From Chlorocebus sabaeus (Eukaryota > Chordata > Mammalia > Primates > Cercopithecidae): a stretch of 64,000 nucleotides of DNA. Every line of letters starts with the position of its first letter. Position 1 is the stretch's first letter. Under the pieces are notes generated by a model. It was given only the letters and a program-made list of their open reading frames with translations, was not told where the DNA came from and made no database searches. The position numbers and the translations under genes are program-made. The DNA is taken from positions 41,467,931 to 41,531,930 of the forward strand of contig NC_132909.1 of assembly GCF_047675955.1 (NCBI RefSeq). The letters are read 5' to 3'. Below, piece after piece: positions 46,913 to 58,909 of the stretch.

Positions 46913-47756
46913 CGGTCCTCAGCCACCCTTTAGTTTTTTCCTGGTCCTGGGTTTCAGTACTATCTGGGGATAAACCAAGATATCCACCATGGTTCTGTCA
47001 GCTAAAGTGCCTAGTGAATGTCAGCTTCTGGTTTATTTTCTCCCGTAGGATGACCTGAGGTATGGAATGTGTCCTTTCAAGGGAGCAAGTGGATGCCCTG
47101 GGGCTGAGAGGAATCTTCTGGTGCACTCTTATTTTGAAAAGGTAACCCCTGGAGACATTAAAATTGTTCTCACCCAACTCAGCTTTCATTTCTTGGAGAC
47201 AAATTGCTGGTCTGCCAATCAGATGCTGGTATTGAGGGGGAAACACAAAAATAATTTCTGCTCCCTGGATTATCTAAGGGGGCAGAAAAATAGTGAAATA
47301 AATATAGTTAAAGAAAAATACTGGGGAAAAAAAGTGAAAGTTTTGTTACTGAAAAGTATTCCAAAAGACAAACAACAACAACAGAACTGACCCCAGTGAG
47401 ATGGTGTAAGAGCTTGCAAAGTAAAATGCACCTGGGGCAGTCACTGAGGCATAATGCAGTGTCTCCTGAATGGGTGGTTCTTGAGCACATAAGTGAGCAG
47501 GAGTGGGTGGAAGAATCTCTCCGGTGATTGAATGACCTGACCTGAAACATGAGTCAGATACATCTGTTATTTAATCAGCACTGCCACTACCTGGGTTTGT
47601 CACCTCGAAGAGATTTGTCACTTATTTTGACCTCAGTTTTTTAGCTGTAAATTGCATTATATGGGTTTCCAAAAAAAAATCTAATCATATATTTCATTTG
47701 TTAAAAATTCTTATTTACCTTTTTCTTTCCCACAGTGAGTTTAGGAATTTTCTCAG

Positions 47757-47758
<2 letters not shown>

Positions 47759-47797
<39 letters not shown>
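47759..47797. repeat. (TG)n microsatellite
   Basis: Pure GT run of about 19 units. Confidence 0.95.
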
Positions 47798-47800
<3 letters not shown>

Positions 47801-48164
47801 AAATGGCTGGGTGATTTCAAACAGAATTTCAAGGCTTAGCTTTTAGAATGCTACTCCCAGGCAAAATCTCTTCCATTTTAGCTGTAGAAAATGAATACAT
47901 TTCCACAAGAAAATGTGGTGGATAATTGGTGAGTTACACAGATTCATTAAAACATCAGTTTCTTTTTTTTTCAGAGTAAATTTGTGACAGTGAATATCTG
48001 TGTTCAAATCCTGTTCTATTGATTTTTGAGTTTCATGCTGAATATTATGAGATGAAACTTGGTACTGTCTAGAGGTGCTCCCATATGACTAATTGTTTAC
48101 GACATAATTTTAAATGGAATTAATAAAGTAATATATTTATTGTCTGGAAGAAAGAGATACTTTT

Positions 48165-48401
48165 GCTTTTCTTTCTTTCTTTCTTTCTTTCTTTTTCTTT
48201 CTTTCTTTCTTTCTCTTTCTTTCTTTTCTTTCTTTTCTTCCTTTCTTTTCTTCCTTTCTTTCTTCCTTTCTTTCTTCCTTTCTTCCTTCCTTTCTTCCTT
48301 CCTTCCTTTCTTCCTTCCTTCCTTCCTTCCTTCCTTCCTTCCTTCCTTCCTTCCTTCCTTCCTTCCTTCCTTCCTTCCTTCCTTTCTTTCTTTCTTTCTT
48401 T

Positions 48402-48496
<95 letters not shown>

Positions 48497-48559
48497 TTTC
48501 CTTCTTTCCTTCTTTCCTTCTTTCCTTCTTTCCTTCTTTCTTTTCTTTCTTTTCTTTCT

Positions 48560-48589
<30 letters not shown>
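48165..48589. repeat. Long TTTC/TTCC polypyrimidine tract
   Basis: About 420 bp of almost pure pyrimidine on the plus strand: TTTC units, a central TTCC block (about 48290-48385), TTTC again, then TTCTTTCC units and TTTC. It runs into the right arm of an Alu at 48590, so it grew from that Alu's tail. Confidence 0.95.
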
Positions 48590-48590
<1 letters not shown>

Positions 48591-48745
48591 ACACTGAGTC
48601 TGGTTCTGTCACCCAGGCTGGAGTGCAATCTTGGCTCACTGCAACCTCCGCCTCCCCGGTTCAAGTGATTCTCCTGCCTCAGCCTCCTGAGTAGCTGGGA
48701 TTACAGGCATGCCACTACGCTCGGCTAATTTTTGTGCTTTTAATA
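48590..48745 (-). mobile_element. Alu right-arm fragment
   Basis: Minus-strand right arm following the TTTC tract; ends abruptly at 'tttaatat'. Confidence 0.88.
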
Positions 48746-48787
48746 TGGGTGACAGAGTGAGACTCCATCTCAAAAAAAAAAAAAAAA
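48746..48787 (+). mobile_element. Alu 3' tip fragment, inverted
   Basis: 'gggtgacagagtgagactcc' plus an A tail, fused to the preceding minus fragment. Confidence 0.85.
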
Positions 48788-49037
48788 GAACTTCCTCTAT
48801 TCTAATGTCAAATTTCTAATGTTATCAGAAACTTGCATTTAAGAACCCATGTCAGTGTCTTATAGTTGACTACAAATCATCTTTTGAAGAGGATTGACAC
48901 AAGATGATTGTCTGGATGGCAAAGTCTTAGGGCAGTTACAGTAAAAAAAGAACATGATTGACAAGGAAATTTAGTTAGCTCTGTGGCATACAATGATTTT
49001 AGGTAACAATTGTAATTATTATTGTTAGTAGTAGTAG

Positions 49038-49270
49038 TATTTTTTGAGATTGAGTCTTGCTCTGTCTCCTAGGCTGGAGTGTAGTGGCGCAATCTTGGCT
49101 CACTGCAATCTCCACCTCCCGGGTTCAAGCGATTCTCCGGCCTCAGCCTCACAACTAGCTAAGATTACAGGCACCTGCTATCATGCCTGGCTAAGTGTTG
49201 TATTTTTAATAGAGACTGGTCTTGAACTCCTGACCTCAGGTGACCCGCTCGCCTCAGCCTCCCAAAGTGT
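49038..49270 (-). mobile_element. Alu, 5' truncated
   Basis: Ends at 'cctcccaaagtg'; 'gtaattatta' is found on both sides. Confidence 0.9.
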
Positions 49271-49325
49271 AATTATTAATAACATACACTTAGTCATATT
49301 AGAATTATAGCGATTTCCCTTTTTC

Positions 49326-49621
49326 TTTTTTTTTTTTTTTTGAGACAGAGTCTCACTCTTTGCTCAGGCTGGAGTGCGGTGGTGCGATCTTGGCTCACTG
49401 CAACTTCTGCCTCCTGGGTTCCAGCGATTGTCCTGCCTCAGCCTCCTGAGCAACTGAGACTACAGGTGCATGCTACTACGCCTGGTAATTTTTGTATTTT
49501 TAGTAGAGACGGGGGTTTCACCATGTTGACCAGGCTGGTCTTGAACTCTTGACCTCAAGCTATCTGCTCATCTTGGCATCTCAAAATGCTGGGATTACAG
49601 ACGTCGGCCATGTTGCCCAGC
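49326..49621 (-). mobile_element. Alu
   Basis: Complete. Confidence 0.92.
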
Positions 49622-49777
49622 CCTATAATTTTGAAACACATACCAATAGCATATTTACACAAATATAGTCCAAAAAGAGTAAAACATGATTTCACATTTG
49701 ACAGTGTTTCCTGTATGATTTTTTACTAAATGATCCAAATTTCACCATTATATTTTTGTATTAGTGATGTCAAACCC

Positions 49778-50019
49778 AATGGCTTGATCTCGGCTCACTG
49801 GACCTCTGCCACCCAGGTTCAAGTGATTTTCCTGCCTGAGCCTCCTGAGTACCTGGGATTACAGGTGCCTGCCACTGCGCCTGGCTAATTTTTGTATTTT
49901 TAGTAGAAACAGAGTTTCACCATCTTGGCCAGGCTGGTCTTGAACTCCTGACCTCGTGATCCACCTGCCTCGGCTTCCCAAAGTGCTGGGATTACAGATG
50001 TGAGCCACTGCGCCCGGCC
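49778..50019 (-). mobile_element. Alu lacking its tail
   Basis: Starts inside the right arm at 'ggcttgatctcggctc'. 50020-51072 is unique intronic sequence with no exon seen. Confidence 0.88.
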
Positions 50020-51069
50020 TTAATGAATCTTTAGACAAATTTATCCAATTTTAATGTTTGACCATAAGGTATTATTCTCATAAAACGTATAACTACACAT
50101 TTTTTGTTGTTAAAGAGTTGATCAGAGCTTTAAGAGAAACTTGTCATTTTTATCACAGTGTTCAATATATATTACAACTGGATAATACCCCTGTAACTTT
50201 AGTCAGTGTGCTCACAGAATCTCTTTTACAATTAAATGTTCAAAAATTATCCACAATTGGTTAAAACTTTCAGTTTTATTCTATCTAATTTAAAACAACC
50301 TTTTAATCTAGACAAATCTACATTTCTATTTTTTATAAACTTTTATCAAAAACACATTTCATTTTCTTTGCATACCTTGCATGTAAAACTGTTTTATAGT
50401 AGTGAAAATTCCATGTTACAATGTTAATTCTTAGTAACTTTTACCTATGGTGAAAACCGTGGTAAGTGGGATTTTAGTTATGTACTAGGTGTTGAGTCTA
50501 GGACCCAGGCACAAGTGTAGATAAGGTCTGACTCTTTCCAGTGTGTTAATAGTTAGAGGGTGTAGCTGATTCCTTGTGCGCTAGGCCCTACCTAGCTGTA
50601 AAGCTGGCAAATTGTACAGTAAGAGTCTTAGTGGCATTTTATGAAGTATTCAGAAGGTCTAATCACCTTTAATTGTATAATATTTCTTGTGTAAAATCCC
50701 TTTCATGAATGCTTTCGTTTCTTATACAGACTATCTACAATATGTCTGGACTTTCTGATTTGTCGTAAACATCCCTCTTTTTAAATAACCAGTCATTTTA
50801 TTTTAGGAAAAGAATTTGCTATACAAGATTTTTTAAAAATATAAAACCTTTTTTCTTTATAACTTTCTTTGTATAGTAAGGGGGCATGACTAATTCCATA
50901 TGTCCCCAGGCCTTATTTAGAAGCTAGTGGCTTCAAGATAGGAAAATTGAACAATTTTTAAAAGTCAAAGAAGCAGTTTGTGACCTTCAAGTAGTTGGTA
51001 AACCTAATATCTGACCTGTATAATTTTGATCAAATGTTTATATTTTGAAGACATTTTATCTTTCCAATA

Positions 51070-51072
<3 letters not shown>

Positions 51073-51105
<33 letters not shown>

Positions 51106-51387
51106 AGACGGAGGCTGGCTCTGTCGCCCAGGCTGGAGTGCAGTGGCCGGATCTCAGCTCACTGCAAGCTCCGCCTCCTGGGTTCACGCCATTCTCCTGC
51201 CTCAGCCTCCCGAGTAGCTGGGACTACAGGCGCCCGCCACCTCGCCCAGCTAGTTTTTTGTATTTTTTTAGTAGAGATGGGGTTTCACCGTGTTAGCCAG
51301 GATGGTCTCGATCTCCTGACCTCGTGATCCGCCCGTCTCGGCCTCCCAAAGTGCTGGGATTACAGGCTTGAGCCACTGCGCCCGGCC
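51073..51387 (-). mobile_element. Old World monkey-type AluY
   Basis: T31 tail; 'ccaataatc' on both sides. Confidence 0.95.
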
Positions 51388-51648
51388 CCAATAATCTTTA
51401 AAACTGTTTAATTCCCAAAAGATTACTTGTCACATCTACTAAAAGGCATTACACTTTTTACTTTTCTGACAAAATATTTAAGATCTTATTGTTTTTAAAC
51501 CAATTAATCAGAGCTCTTTTATATCACACACACAACACAGAAATATACAGACAAAAGATTCAGTAGTTAAAGGTTTTTCCTTTGTCAGTTTCTTAATTGA
51601 ATTACTAGCTTCAGGGTGGATCCCAGGACCAGGAAAACATGTAGTTCT

Positions 51649-51926
51649 TTTTTTTTTTTTTTTTTTTTTTTCTTTTTTTTTTGAGACGGAGTGTCGCTTT
51701 GTCGCCCAGGCTGGAGTGCAGTGGCGCGATCTCGGCTCACTGCAAGCTCCGCCTCCCGGGTTCACGCCATTCTCTTGCCTCAGCCTCTGAGTAACTGGAA
51801 CTACAGGCGCGCACCACCACGCCCGGCTAATTTTTGTATTTTTAGTAGAGACAGGGTTTCACCGTGTTAGCCGGGATGGTCTCGATCTCCTTACCTCGTG
51901 ATCCGCCTGCCTCGGCCTCCCAAAGT
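51649..51926 (-). mobile_element. AluY-like, 5' truncated, perfect target-site duplication
   Basis: 'gaaaacatgtagttctt' flanks both ends. Confidence 0.95.
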
Positions 51927-52024
51927 GGAAAACATGTAGTTCTTATAGCCTAAAAAGTAAGGCAGCTAGAAGGCAAAACAGATCCTCCAAAACTAAGGGT
52001 TCCATTTTAAAATCAGATCCATTT

Positions 52025-52178
52025 TTTTTTTTGTCTTTTTTTTTTTTTTTTCCTTTTTGTGGAGAACGGGGTCTCGCTATATTACCCAGGCAGGTCTCGA
52101 ACTCCTGGGCTCAAGCTATCCTCCCGCCTCTGCCTCCCTGAGAGCTGGGATTACAGGCGTGAGCCACCGCGCCCGGCC
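52025..52178 (-). mobile_element. Alu monomer (FLAM-like)
   Basis: Single-arm element with a T-rich tail, flanked by 'tcagatccatttt'. Confidence 0.85.
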
Positions 52179-52186
52179 AATCAGAT

Positions 52187-52190
<4 letters not shown>

Positions 52191-52217
<27 letters not shown>

Positions 52218-52498
52218 GAGACAGAGTCTGGCTCTGTCGCCCAGGCTGGAGTGCAGTGGCCGGATCTCAGCTCACTGCAAGCTCCGCCTCCCGGGTTTAC
52301 GCCATTCTCCTGCCTCAGCCTCCGGAGTAGCTGGGACTACAGGCGCCCGCCACCTCGCCCGGCTAGTTTTTTGTATTTTTAGTAGAGACGGGGTTTCACC
52401 GTGTTCGCCAGGATGGTCTCGATCTCCTGACCTCGTGATCCGCCCGTCTCGGCCTCCCAAAGTGCTGGGATTACAGGCTTGAGCCACCGCGCCCGGCC
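52191..52498 (-). mobile_element. Old World monkey-type AluY
   Basis: Inserted in the same target as the monomer on its left; 'tcagatccattttt' follows it. 52499-53129 holds nothing recognised. Confidence 0.95.
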
Positions 52499-53129
52499 TC
52501 AGATCCATTTTTAAATGAATCCAAAAAACAATCAGTTTATTCCCATGGAAATCTTATTTCTCAGTTGGGTGTGGGGACGTCCCCATACTTTTTATGTGGT
52601 CAAGGGTATGTTTCTCTGATGCAAATGTGAAGAGCTATTTCCCCATAACTGCTATTAGCCATCCTCAAAAGTATATTTTTTACCCAATTATTACACATCA
52701 AAATTCTTTCATATGTGAAATAATTTCTGATAACCCTAAAAGTAAAAAAAGGTCACGTAATGAATGCAAAACAGAACAGAACCTCAGATTTTGAGAGAGA
52801 CTTATCCACTTGCAATTCATGGGGTTTCCTGAGGAGAAAAGGGTGTTTCCCAAACAGGGTCTGTGGTACCTCCTCTGTTTTTCCCAAGGAGTGTTAGGTC
52901 AAGCACAATAAAATGGAAGATATTCAATCTGTTTGACATTTTACTGCATAAAAAAATTATGCAGTAAAAAGGACTTTTGGGGGGTGTACAGTTCTGTGAA
53001 TTCTAACATATCTCTAGGTTTGTGTAACCCACAATATAATCAGGATGCTCAACAGTTCCAACACTCCCCACAACCCCCTCAGCCATCCCATCTTGCCACA
53101 CTCCCCCTACACACAGGCTGTTAGAGCTT

Positions 53130-54659
53130 GAATATCTGTTTTAAATTAAGGCTGACTTTTAAGCATATTGCTCTTTTAAATTTCTTATTACCAGACTTTA
53201 GTCAGGTCAAGCGGCCAATATCTCTGGCTTTTGAACTTTACCAAAAGCAGCCTTGCAGGTATTCTGAGAAAGGAAAACTTAACACGGTTCCTAGAGGGGA
53301 AGAGAATCAAAAAATGATTAAAGGTCACCGAAATATTAAACAAGAAAGTACTCATTCCCTGAGCTGGAAATTGAACCCTGAACCTGGGCCACCATTGTGA
53401 TGGTGGAGACCAAGAGAAAGTACTGTCACATGGTTATAAGGTCAGTCTTCCAAGGACATGACTGACCAGCTTGCTGGGCCATCTTGAACCTATGAGGTCC
53501 TAGGCCAGCTTTCTATCCTGAGGTACCCCCTTTTAATGACAGAACAATACAGAAAGACATTTATAGCACAAAATACAACAGATTTGCTATATTTTAAGAC
53601 TAGTATCACAAATGCATTTTCCAATTAAAACTTTACAGAGGAGATAAACAGTGATTTTTGCCATTCATCCAATGAGTTTGCATATAGAGAGAGAGGCCAG
53701 AATTTTGTTTGGTAAGAAATTTATACCCTTCTGCCAGCATGCCAAGCTTGTGGGTTCCTTTTCCCTGAGTGGTCCTAGTGACATGGCTGGCTGCCCCACA
53801 GCACTGGGGGCCAAGCCACAACACAGAGGAAAATTATCTTTTTTCATTTTGGCCAGAGCAAAATATGTGTGACAAAACACATATTTTTTGATATTGATTG
53901 CCTCTCTACTTAGCAATCAATATCAAACTGGCAAGCCTCAAACTTACCCCTAGTTGGGCCCTATTATCATTAATTCAACCTCCAATCAGGAGTTTCAACT
54001 TGTGGCCTCACACGGTCACCCTGAGTAACGGAAAAGATAATAAAGGGAAAGGAGAGAAAAAAGCATTGCCTTTGGCAGGGTAGGGAAGGCAAAGAGCTCA
54101 GGGAGGCTGGAGAAAGACCCACCAACTGCAGCAACAATGAAAAGCTCAGATGGCTGCTTGTCGGTAGGAAAAGGATCTTTCCAGCAGTCCCGTCAGCTCT
54201 CAAGTTCTCCCTTTTGGAGAGGAAAAAGCTCCCCATGTTCCGTGGTCCTGTAGATGCCTCATTCTGTCACTCATATCTACCAGCAAAGAGTGCAAGACAG
54301 CTTAATCAGAAAAGAATAGCAATTAACATCCCATAGTACTAAACCAGTTCTTAGCTGAGAGGGACTTTACTGAGAGGGATGTCTAACCTTCTAAATCTTA
54401 ACAAGGACTATAACCTTCCTAAGTTGGGCCTCGAATCCAAGTTCAGTCAAGCATCCTTGCCTTTTATTAAGAGGAGCCTTTAACCCACTCTGCTTTAGGA
54501 GAGACTGTAATTCCCCTAAGTTGGGCCCCTAACCCAATCCCATGCTTTACCCAGGTATATGCACCCTACTCACTTGGAGTCAGCCATTAGTGGGCACAGA
54601 TGGTTTTCCTTTGGGTCAGAGGTCTCTTCAATATAGTCCCTTTGTGGTTGCCAGAAAAA
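53130..54659 (-). mobile_element. Possible internal sequence of the same ERV1 element
   Basis: Directly left of the LTR end, the minus strand reads 'tggcaaccacaaagggac', in the position and form of a primer-binding site, which would make the LTR a 5' LTR. The following ~1.5 kb has no open frame longer than about 90 codons. No second LTR is seen. The extent is a guess. Confidence 0.35.
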
Positions 54660-55508
54660 TGTTACTGGAAAGAAGTCCTGACCCATACCCCAAGAGAGGG
54701 TTCTTGGATCTTACTCAAGAAAGAATTCAGGGCGAGTCTATAGAGTAAAGTGAAAGCAAATTTATTTATTTATTTATTTATTTTTTGAGACGGAGTTTCA
54801 CTCTTGTTGCCCAGGCCGGAGTGCAATGGCGTGATCTAGGCTCACCGCAACCTCTGCCTTCCGAGTTCAAGTGATTCTCCCGTCTCAGCCTCCCGAGTAG
54901 CTGGGATTACAGGCATGCGCCACCACGCCCAGCTAATTTTGTATTTTTAGTAGAGACCGGGTTTCTCCATGTTGGTCAGGCTGGTCTCAAACTCCCGACC
55001 TCAGGTGATCCACCCATCTCGGCCTCCCAAAGTGCTGGGATTACAGGCGTGAGCCACTGCACCCAGCCTGTAAATTTATTAAGAAAGTGAAGAAATAAGA
55101 GAATGGCTTTCTCCATAGGCTGGTTGCCCATTTTTATGGTTATTTCTTAGTTTTATGGTAAACAAGGGGTGGAATATTTATGCCTCTCCTGTTTAGACCA
55201 TTATGGTGTAACTTCCTGATGTTGCCATGGCATTTGTAAACTGTTGTGGCACTGGTGGGAGTGTAGCGGTGAGGATGACCAGAGGACACTCTCGTCAACG
55301 TCTTGGTTTTGGTGACTTTTATCCCACTTCTTTACTGCAAGCTGTTTTATCAGCTAGCTGTTTATGACCTGTATCTTGTGCTGACCTCCTATCTCATCTT
55401 GTGACTTAGAATGCCTAACCATCTGGGAATGCAGCCCAGTGGGTCGCAGCCATATTTTACTCAGCCCCTATTCAAAATCAAGTTGTTCTAGTTCAATATA
55501 TCATTGAC
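54660..55508 (-). mobile_element. ERV1-type LTR, minus strand, carrying an Alu
   Basis: Read in reverse it starts 'tgtcaatgatatattgaac', includes 'cagcacaagatacaggtcat' and 'ggcatttgtaaactg' (as its complement), then 'ctttcttaataaa' as poly(A) signal, 'gccctgaattctttct' and ends 'ccagtaac'. The Alu at 54761-55068 sits between the poly(A) region and the U5-like part. HUERS-P type LTRs are a candidate family, unverified. Confidence 0.65.
54761..55068 (-). mobile_element. Alu in the ERV1 LTR
   Basis: (TTTA)n tail; 'aaattta' on both sides. Confidence 0.94.
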
Positions 55509-56574
55509 AGAGTCTGTGTCTGGCTATGTGATAAAAAAGAAAAGAGAGCACCATGTGATACATAATGGAAGAGTGTTTCTTTCCATAAGCTGTTCCCGGA
55601 GGACACAAAGGATGAAAACTTTTATTAATCACAGCTATTTACCAGGGTTATTGATTGTTTCATCTTTCCCCACCTCTTCTTTTTGTTCCATAAATTTCTT
55701 CTATTTGATTTTTCCTGGGTTGTATCTTTTATAATCGGTAAACATAACTCCAGTGTTTTGCTGAGTTCTGTGAGTAGCTCCATCAAATTATTGAACTTGA
55801 GGAAGGTCGCAGGAGTCCTCAGTTTTTAAACAGTAGCTCAGAAGTGTAGATGGGCCTATGGGGTTTGTGACTGGCAACTGCAGTGAGGGCAATGTTATGA
55901 GACTAAGCCCTGAATCAGGGTCTTTGCTGACTCTGCGTGGTGTCAGAATTCAAATGTTAGACATTGAATTGGTGCTAGAGAATTGCTTGGTGTTCAGCAA
56001 ACTCTATAGATTTGGTGCTAGTAGAAAGATATCACGGAGACCTGGCCTGGAATGGAACTCTTGGTGTCTTGCAATGGGAGGCTCTGTTCTCTGTGTAAAG
56101 GAAGACAGAGCCTTTCATTGTCCTGTGATTCCAGGTCTCCTCCTAGGGTAAGAGAGGATGAAAACTTAGAGGAAAGGAACTCTGATGACAGACCCCCTTT
56201 TCCCACGTGGAGCTGTCACCACAGGATTCTGACCCACTCACAGACATACCCACTAGACATTGACATGTCCACACCCCTCCCAGGACTAGTCATCACCCTT
56301 GGGAATTTCACCACAGCATTGTGGATCCTAGTGTTTCTTGCCCAAAACCCACAAAAGTGTCTACAAGTCCCCTGGCATATCCCAACCCCCAGACAGTGAA
56401 TCTGCAGCAGCAACCTGTTTTCTCCACCAGCCTAGGGTCCTGGACCACCTGTTCATAATCGCATCTGCCTGCATGGACCCAGAAATAAATCAGAGTACAG
56501 CCCCACTGGGACCACTATCTGCAGAACAAACAATCCAGTTACATTGCATTCTTCCCCACCCATGGGTTTTCTTT
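55509..56574. other. Unassigned repeat-like stretch
   Basis: Parts (55690-56000: 'cctgggttgtatctttta', 'gagttctgtgagtagctcc') recall an interspersed repeat that I cannot name. Short frames on both strands look accidental. Confidence 0.35.
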
Positions 56575-56947
56575 TTCTACATGTGTATGTGTGCAGGGTT
56601 GTTTATGGGTAAAATTGTGTCATGGGGGTTTGGTGTAGGTGATTTTGTCACTGAGGTACTAAGCATAGCAGCAAAGAGTTATTTTTTTCTGATCCTCTTT
56701 GTCCTTTCATTCTCCATTCTCAACTAGGCCCCTGTGACTGTTTCTCCTTTGTGTCCATGTGTTCTTGTTATTTAGCTCTTACTTACAAATGATAACATGG
56801 ATTTGGTTTTGTGTTTCTGCATTAGTTTTCTAAGGCTAATGGTCTCCAGCGCCATCCCTGTTGCTGCAGAGATCTTAATCTTGGTGTTGTTTTATGGCCA
56901 GTTAATCTTCCATGATGTTTGTGTACCATATTTTGTTTTTATTCTTT

Positions 56948-57238
56948 ATTTTTTTTGAAGACAGCATCTCACTGTGTCAACAGGCTGAAGTGCAGTGGTG
57001 CAGTCGTGGTTCACTTCAGCCTCAACCTCCAAGGCTCAAGGGGTCCTCCTACCTCAGCCCATTAAGTAACTGGGACTACAGGCACACACTACCACGTCTG
57101 ACTAATTTTTTTCGTATTTTGTAGAGATGAGGTTTTGCCATGCTGCCCAGGCTTGTCTTGAACTCTTGAGTTAAGGTAATCCACCTGCCTTGGCCTCCCA
57201 AAGTGCTGAGATTATGAGAATGAGCTTTGTTGTCTGAC
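56948..57238 (-). mobile_element. Old Alu (AluJ-like) in L1
   Basis: Diverged; L1 sequence resumes at 'ataccatattttt'. Confidence 0.86.
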
Positions 57239-57542
57239 TATACCATATTTTTTTCCAATCTAGGCTACCATTGATAGGCATTTAGGTTTATTCCATGTCT
57301 TTGTTATTGTGAACAGTGCTGAAATGAACATGCATGTGCATGTGACTTTATGGTAGAATAATTTATATTTCTTTGAATATACACCCAATTAAGAGGTTGC
57401 TGGGTCCAATGGTAATTCTGTTTTTAGTTCTGTGAGGCATCGCCACACTGCTTTTCACAATGGTTGAACTAATTTACACTCCCACCAACAGTGTATAAGC
57501 ATTCCCTTTTGTCTGCAACCTTGCCAGTATCTGTTAATGACT

Positions 57543-57970
57543 ATTTTTTTCTTTTGAGACAGAGTCTCACTCTGTGACCCAGGCTGGAGTTCAGTGGCAT
57601 GATCTTGACTCACTGCAACCTCTGCCTCATGGGTTCAAGCAATTCTCATGCCTCAGCCTCTTGAGCAGCTGGAACTACAGACATGCACCACCACGCCCTG
57701 CTAATTCTTGTATTTTCAGTAGAGATGAAGTTTTCCTGTATTGGCCAGGCTGGCCTGGAACTCCTGACCTCAAGTGATCCACCTGCCTTGGACTCCCAAA
57801 GTGCTAGAATTACAGGCATGTGCCACCACATCCAGCTAATTTTTGTATTTTTAGTAGAGGCAGGGTTTCACCACGTTGGCCAGGCTGGTGTCGATCTTCT
57901 TACCTCAAGTGATCCACCCGCCTCAGCCTCCCAAAATGCTGGGATTACAGATGTGAGCCACCACTCCCAG
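57543..57970 (-). mobile_element. Trimeric Alu in L1
   Basis: About 430 bp: right arm, left arm, and an extra left arm with a 135-bp period (57700 and 57835 start equivalent sequence). Confidence 0.88.
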
Positions 57971-58909
57971 CTTATTCCAGCACCATTTATTAAATAGGGA
58001 ATTCTTCCCACATTCCACTTCTCTGCTTTGTCAGATAGTTGGAGGTGTGTGGCATTATTTCTGGGCTCTCTATTCTGTTGCATTTTTGTATGCATCTCTT
58101 TTTGTATCAGTATTATGCTGCTTTGGTTACTGTAGCCCTGTAGTGTAGTTTGAAGAGGGGTAATGTAATGCCTCCAGCTTTGTTCTTTTTGCTTAAAATT
58201 GCCTTGGCTATTCAGGCTCATTTTAGTTCCATATAAATTTTTAAATAGTTAATTTTTAGTTCTGTTAATAATGTTTTTGGTAGTTTGTTAGGAATAGCAT
58301 TAAGTCAGTAAATTTCTTTGGGTAGTTTTGACATTTTAATGATATTAATCTTTTCTATCCATGAGCATAAAATGGTTTTTCATTTGTTTGTGTCATCTCT
58401 CCCTTCTTTAAGCAGTGTTTGGTCATCTTGTCATAGAGATCTTTCACATTCCTAGTTAGCTGTATTCCTAAATATTTATGTGTATGTATGTGGCAATTGT
58501 GAATGGCATTGTTTTTTATTTGACTTTTGGCTTGGATGTTGATGTACAGCGATGCTACTGATTTAGTATCCTGAAACTTTGCTGAAGTTGCTTATCAGTT
58601 TAGAGAGGTTTTCTGCTGAGACTGTACCAATTCTATGTCGAATAGGAGTTTTGTGGGAAGGCATCCTTGTCTTGTGCCAGTTTTCAAGGAGGAATGCTTC
58701 CCACTTGTGTCCATTTAGTATGTTGGCTGTAATTTTGTCAAAGATGACTCATTATTTTGAGGTATGTGCCTTCAGTGCCTAGCTTGTTGAGGGTTTTAAA
58801 CATGAAGGATAGTAAATTATATTGAAAACTTTCTAGAATCTATTGAAATAATCCTGTGGTTTTTGTCTTTTGTTTTGGTTTATGTGATGAGTAACATTTT
58901 TTTACTCTT

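Larger units (their letters stand above)
56575..58909 (-). mobile_element. L1 relic, minus strand, carrying two Alus
   Basis: Sequence such as 'gtgtccatgtgttcttgtta', 'ctaccattgataggcattt', 'actcccaccaacagtgtata' and 'tattctgttgcatttttgta' runs in L1 order on the reverse strand and is interrupted by Alus at 56948 and 57543. No long frame survives. Confidence 0.75.

Noticed and set aside
48137..48694. Long open frames of Phe/Leu/Ser or Lys/Arg/Glu across the TTTC tract
   Set aside because: They are artefacts of the microsatellite, which has no stop codons on either strand.
56018..56727. Several 60-130 codon frames on both strands
   Set aside because: Overlapping frames in opposite directions with no recognisable protein; adjacent to L1.
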